Assembly (NCBI RefSeq): GCF_900996245.1
Contig: NZ_CAAJGK010000046.1
Location: 62,001 to 126,000, forward strand
Length of the DNA stretch: 64,000 nucleotides
Reading direction: 5' to 3'
From: Paraburkholderia sp. BCC1886
Lineage (GTDB): Bacteria; Pseudomonadota; Gammaproteobacteria; Burkholderiales; Burkholderiaceae
The notes beneath the pieces were generated by a model. That model worked only from the letters and a program-made list of their open reading frames with translations. It was not told the origin of the DNA and searched no databases. Made by a program: the position numbers and the translations under genes. This document shows, piece after piece, positions 63,734 to 64,000 of this stretch. The number at the start of each line of letters is the position of its first letter. Positions within the stretch are counted from its first letter, which is position 1.

Positions 63734-63784
63734 CGTGTTTTTTCCGCCCAATGAATCGTTTCTGGTTGATCGAAGTCGCGACGC

Positions 63785-64000
63785 CTAAAAGACCGGCTTA
63801 ACCGAATCCACGTTGTCTTTCGTCACGCGCACCGTCGGCAGCATGACTTTGGGGGGCACCTTTTCACCCTTCAGAATCTTGAGTGCGACTGCAATCCCCT
63901 CGGTGCCTGCCGGCGGATAGAGCCAGGTGGCCGCTTCATCGCCGGCACGGATGGCGTCGAACTCCTCCTTCTGTCCGTCAAGGCCCGTTACCTTGATTTC
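63785..64000 (-). CDS. Sugar-type ABC transporter substrate-binding protein (C-terminal 71 residues)
   Basis: Read off the right edge; the frame ends at a TAG at 63785. Visible sequence: LDGQKEEFDAIRAGDEAATWLYPPAGTEGIAVALKILKGEKVPPKVMLPTVRVTKDNVDSV, the C-terminal lobe of RbsB-like (peripla_BP_4) binding proteins. It starts beyond 64000, so an ABC importer upstream likely feeds the following four genes, which are spaced 40-66 bases apart. Confidence 0.88.
   Translation of the reverse strand, partial: EIKVTGLDGQKEEFDAIRAGDEAATWLYPPAGTEGIAVALKILKGEKVPPKVMLPTVRVTKDNVDSVKPVF

Overview
The window is high-GC DNA with dense, mostly short-gapped operons, Tat-type signal peptides, trimeric porins, DUF3331/DUF2934 proteins and a dgdR-dgdA pair whose DgdA reads almost like the characterised Burkholderia cepacia enzyme. 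I infer a chromosome or chromid segment of a Burkholderiaceae member (Paraburkholderia, Caballeronia or Burkholderia type). There is no rRNA, tRNA, CRISPR array, insertion sequence or phage gene. The content is accessory catabolism, transport and regulation.

Layout. 1-6.9 kb: on the minus strand, an outer-membrane porin, a GntR/UTRA regulator and a branched-chain-amino-acid-type ABC importer (binding protein, LivH, LivM, LivG, LivF; LivF runs off the left edge). Porin and regulator share a duplicated two-site operator/promoter module. 7-8.9 kb: small proteins and a MarR regulator with a repeated operator, plus a 21-bp perfect hairpin. 9-16.1 kb: an MFS transporter divergent from a catabolic operon (CaiB CoA-transferase, acyl-CoA dehydrogenase, GntR, enoyl-CoA hydratase, MmgE/PrpD). 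16.2-21 kb: a TonB receptor behind a possible Fur box, convergent with an orphan two-partner-secretion exoprotein. 21.3-23.5 kb: dgdR/dgdA (2,2-dialkylglycine decarboxylase). 23.6-29.8 kb: an RND efflux system split into an adaptor-pump operon and a divergent outer-membrane factor. 29.8-36 kb: small secreted protein, a halohydrin-dehalogenase-like SDR, TetR, thiolase, DUF3331, NDH-2, a second TetR, DUF2934.

36.2-41.6 kb: a lipoprotein with Thr-Pro and 25-residue tandem repeats, small proteins, a single-domain response regulator, a VOC protein and a chemoreceptor. 41.7-44 kb: D-tartrate dehydratase tarD with a divergent LysR. 44.1-48 kb: NmrA-like protein, beta-carbonic anhydrase, nitrilase, GlxA-type regulator. 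48.1-53.2 kb: a cysteine-synthase-like PLP enzyme, a Tat-exported berberine-bridge-type flavoprotein, DeoR divergent from a NUDIX and a DUF4406-like protein. 53.2-60.8 kb: a compact seven-gene operon (MFS, Asp/Glu-racemase-like protein, CaiB transferase, HMG-CoA-lyase-like enzyme, iron-sulfur flavoprotein enoate reductase, GlcG-like protein, GntR/FCD regulator). 61.1-64 kb: UPF0303, MaoC-like, zinc-less MDR and VOC genes behind a sugar-ABC binding protein cut by the right edge.

How it works together (inference): the strain imports diverse organic acids or amino-acid-like substrates, activates them with CoA transferases, and processes them by dehydrogenation/hydration or retro-aldol cleavage. 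Nearly every catabolic block carries its own regulator beside a visible operator candidate. The two CaiB-centred operons (9-16 kb and 53-61 kb) are the best candidates for undescribed pathways.
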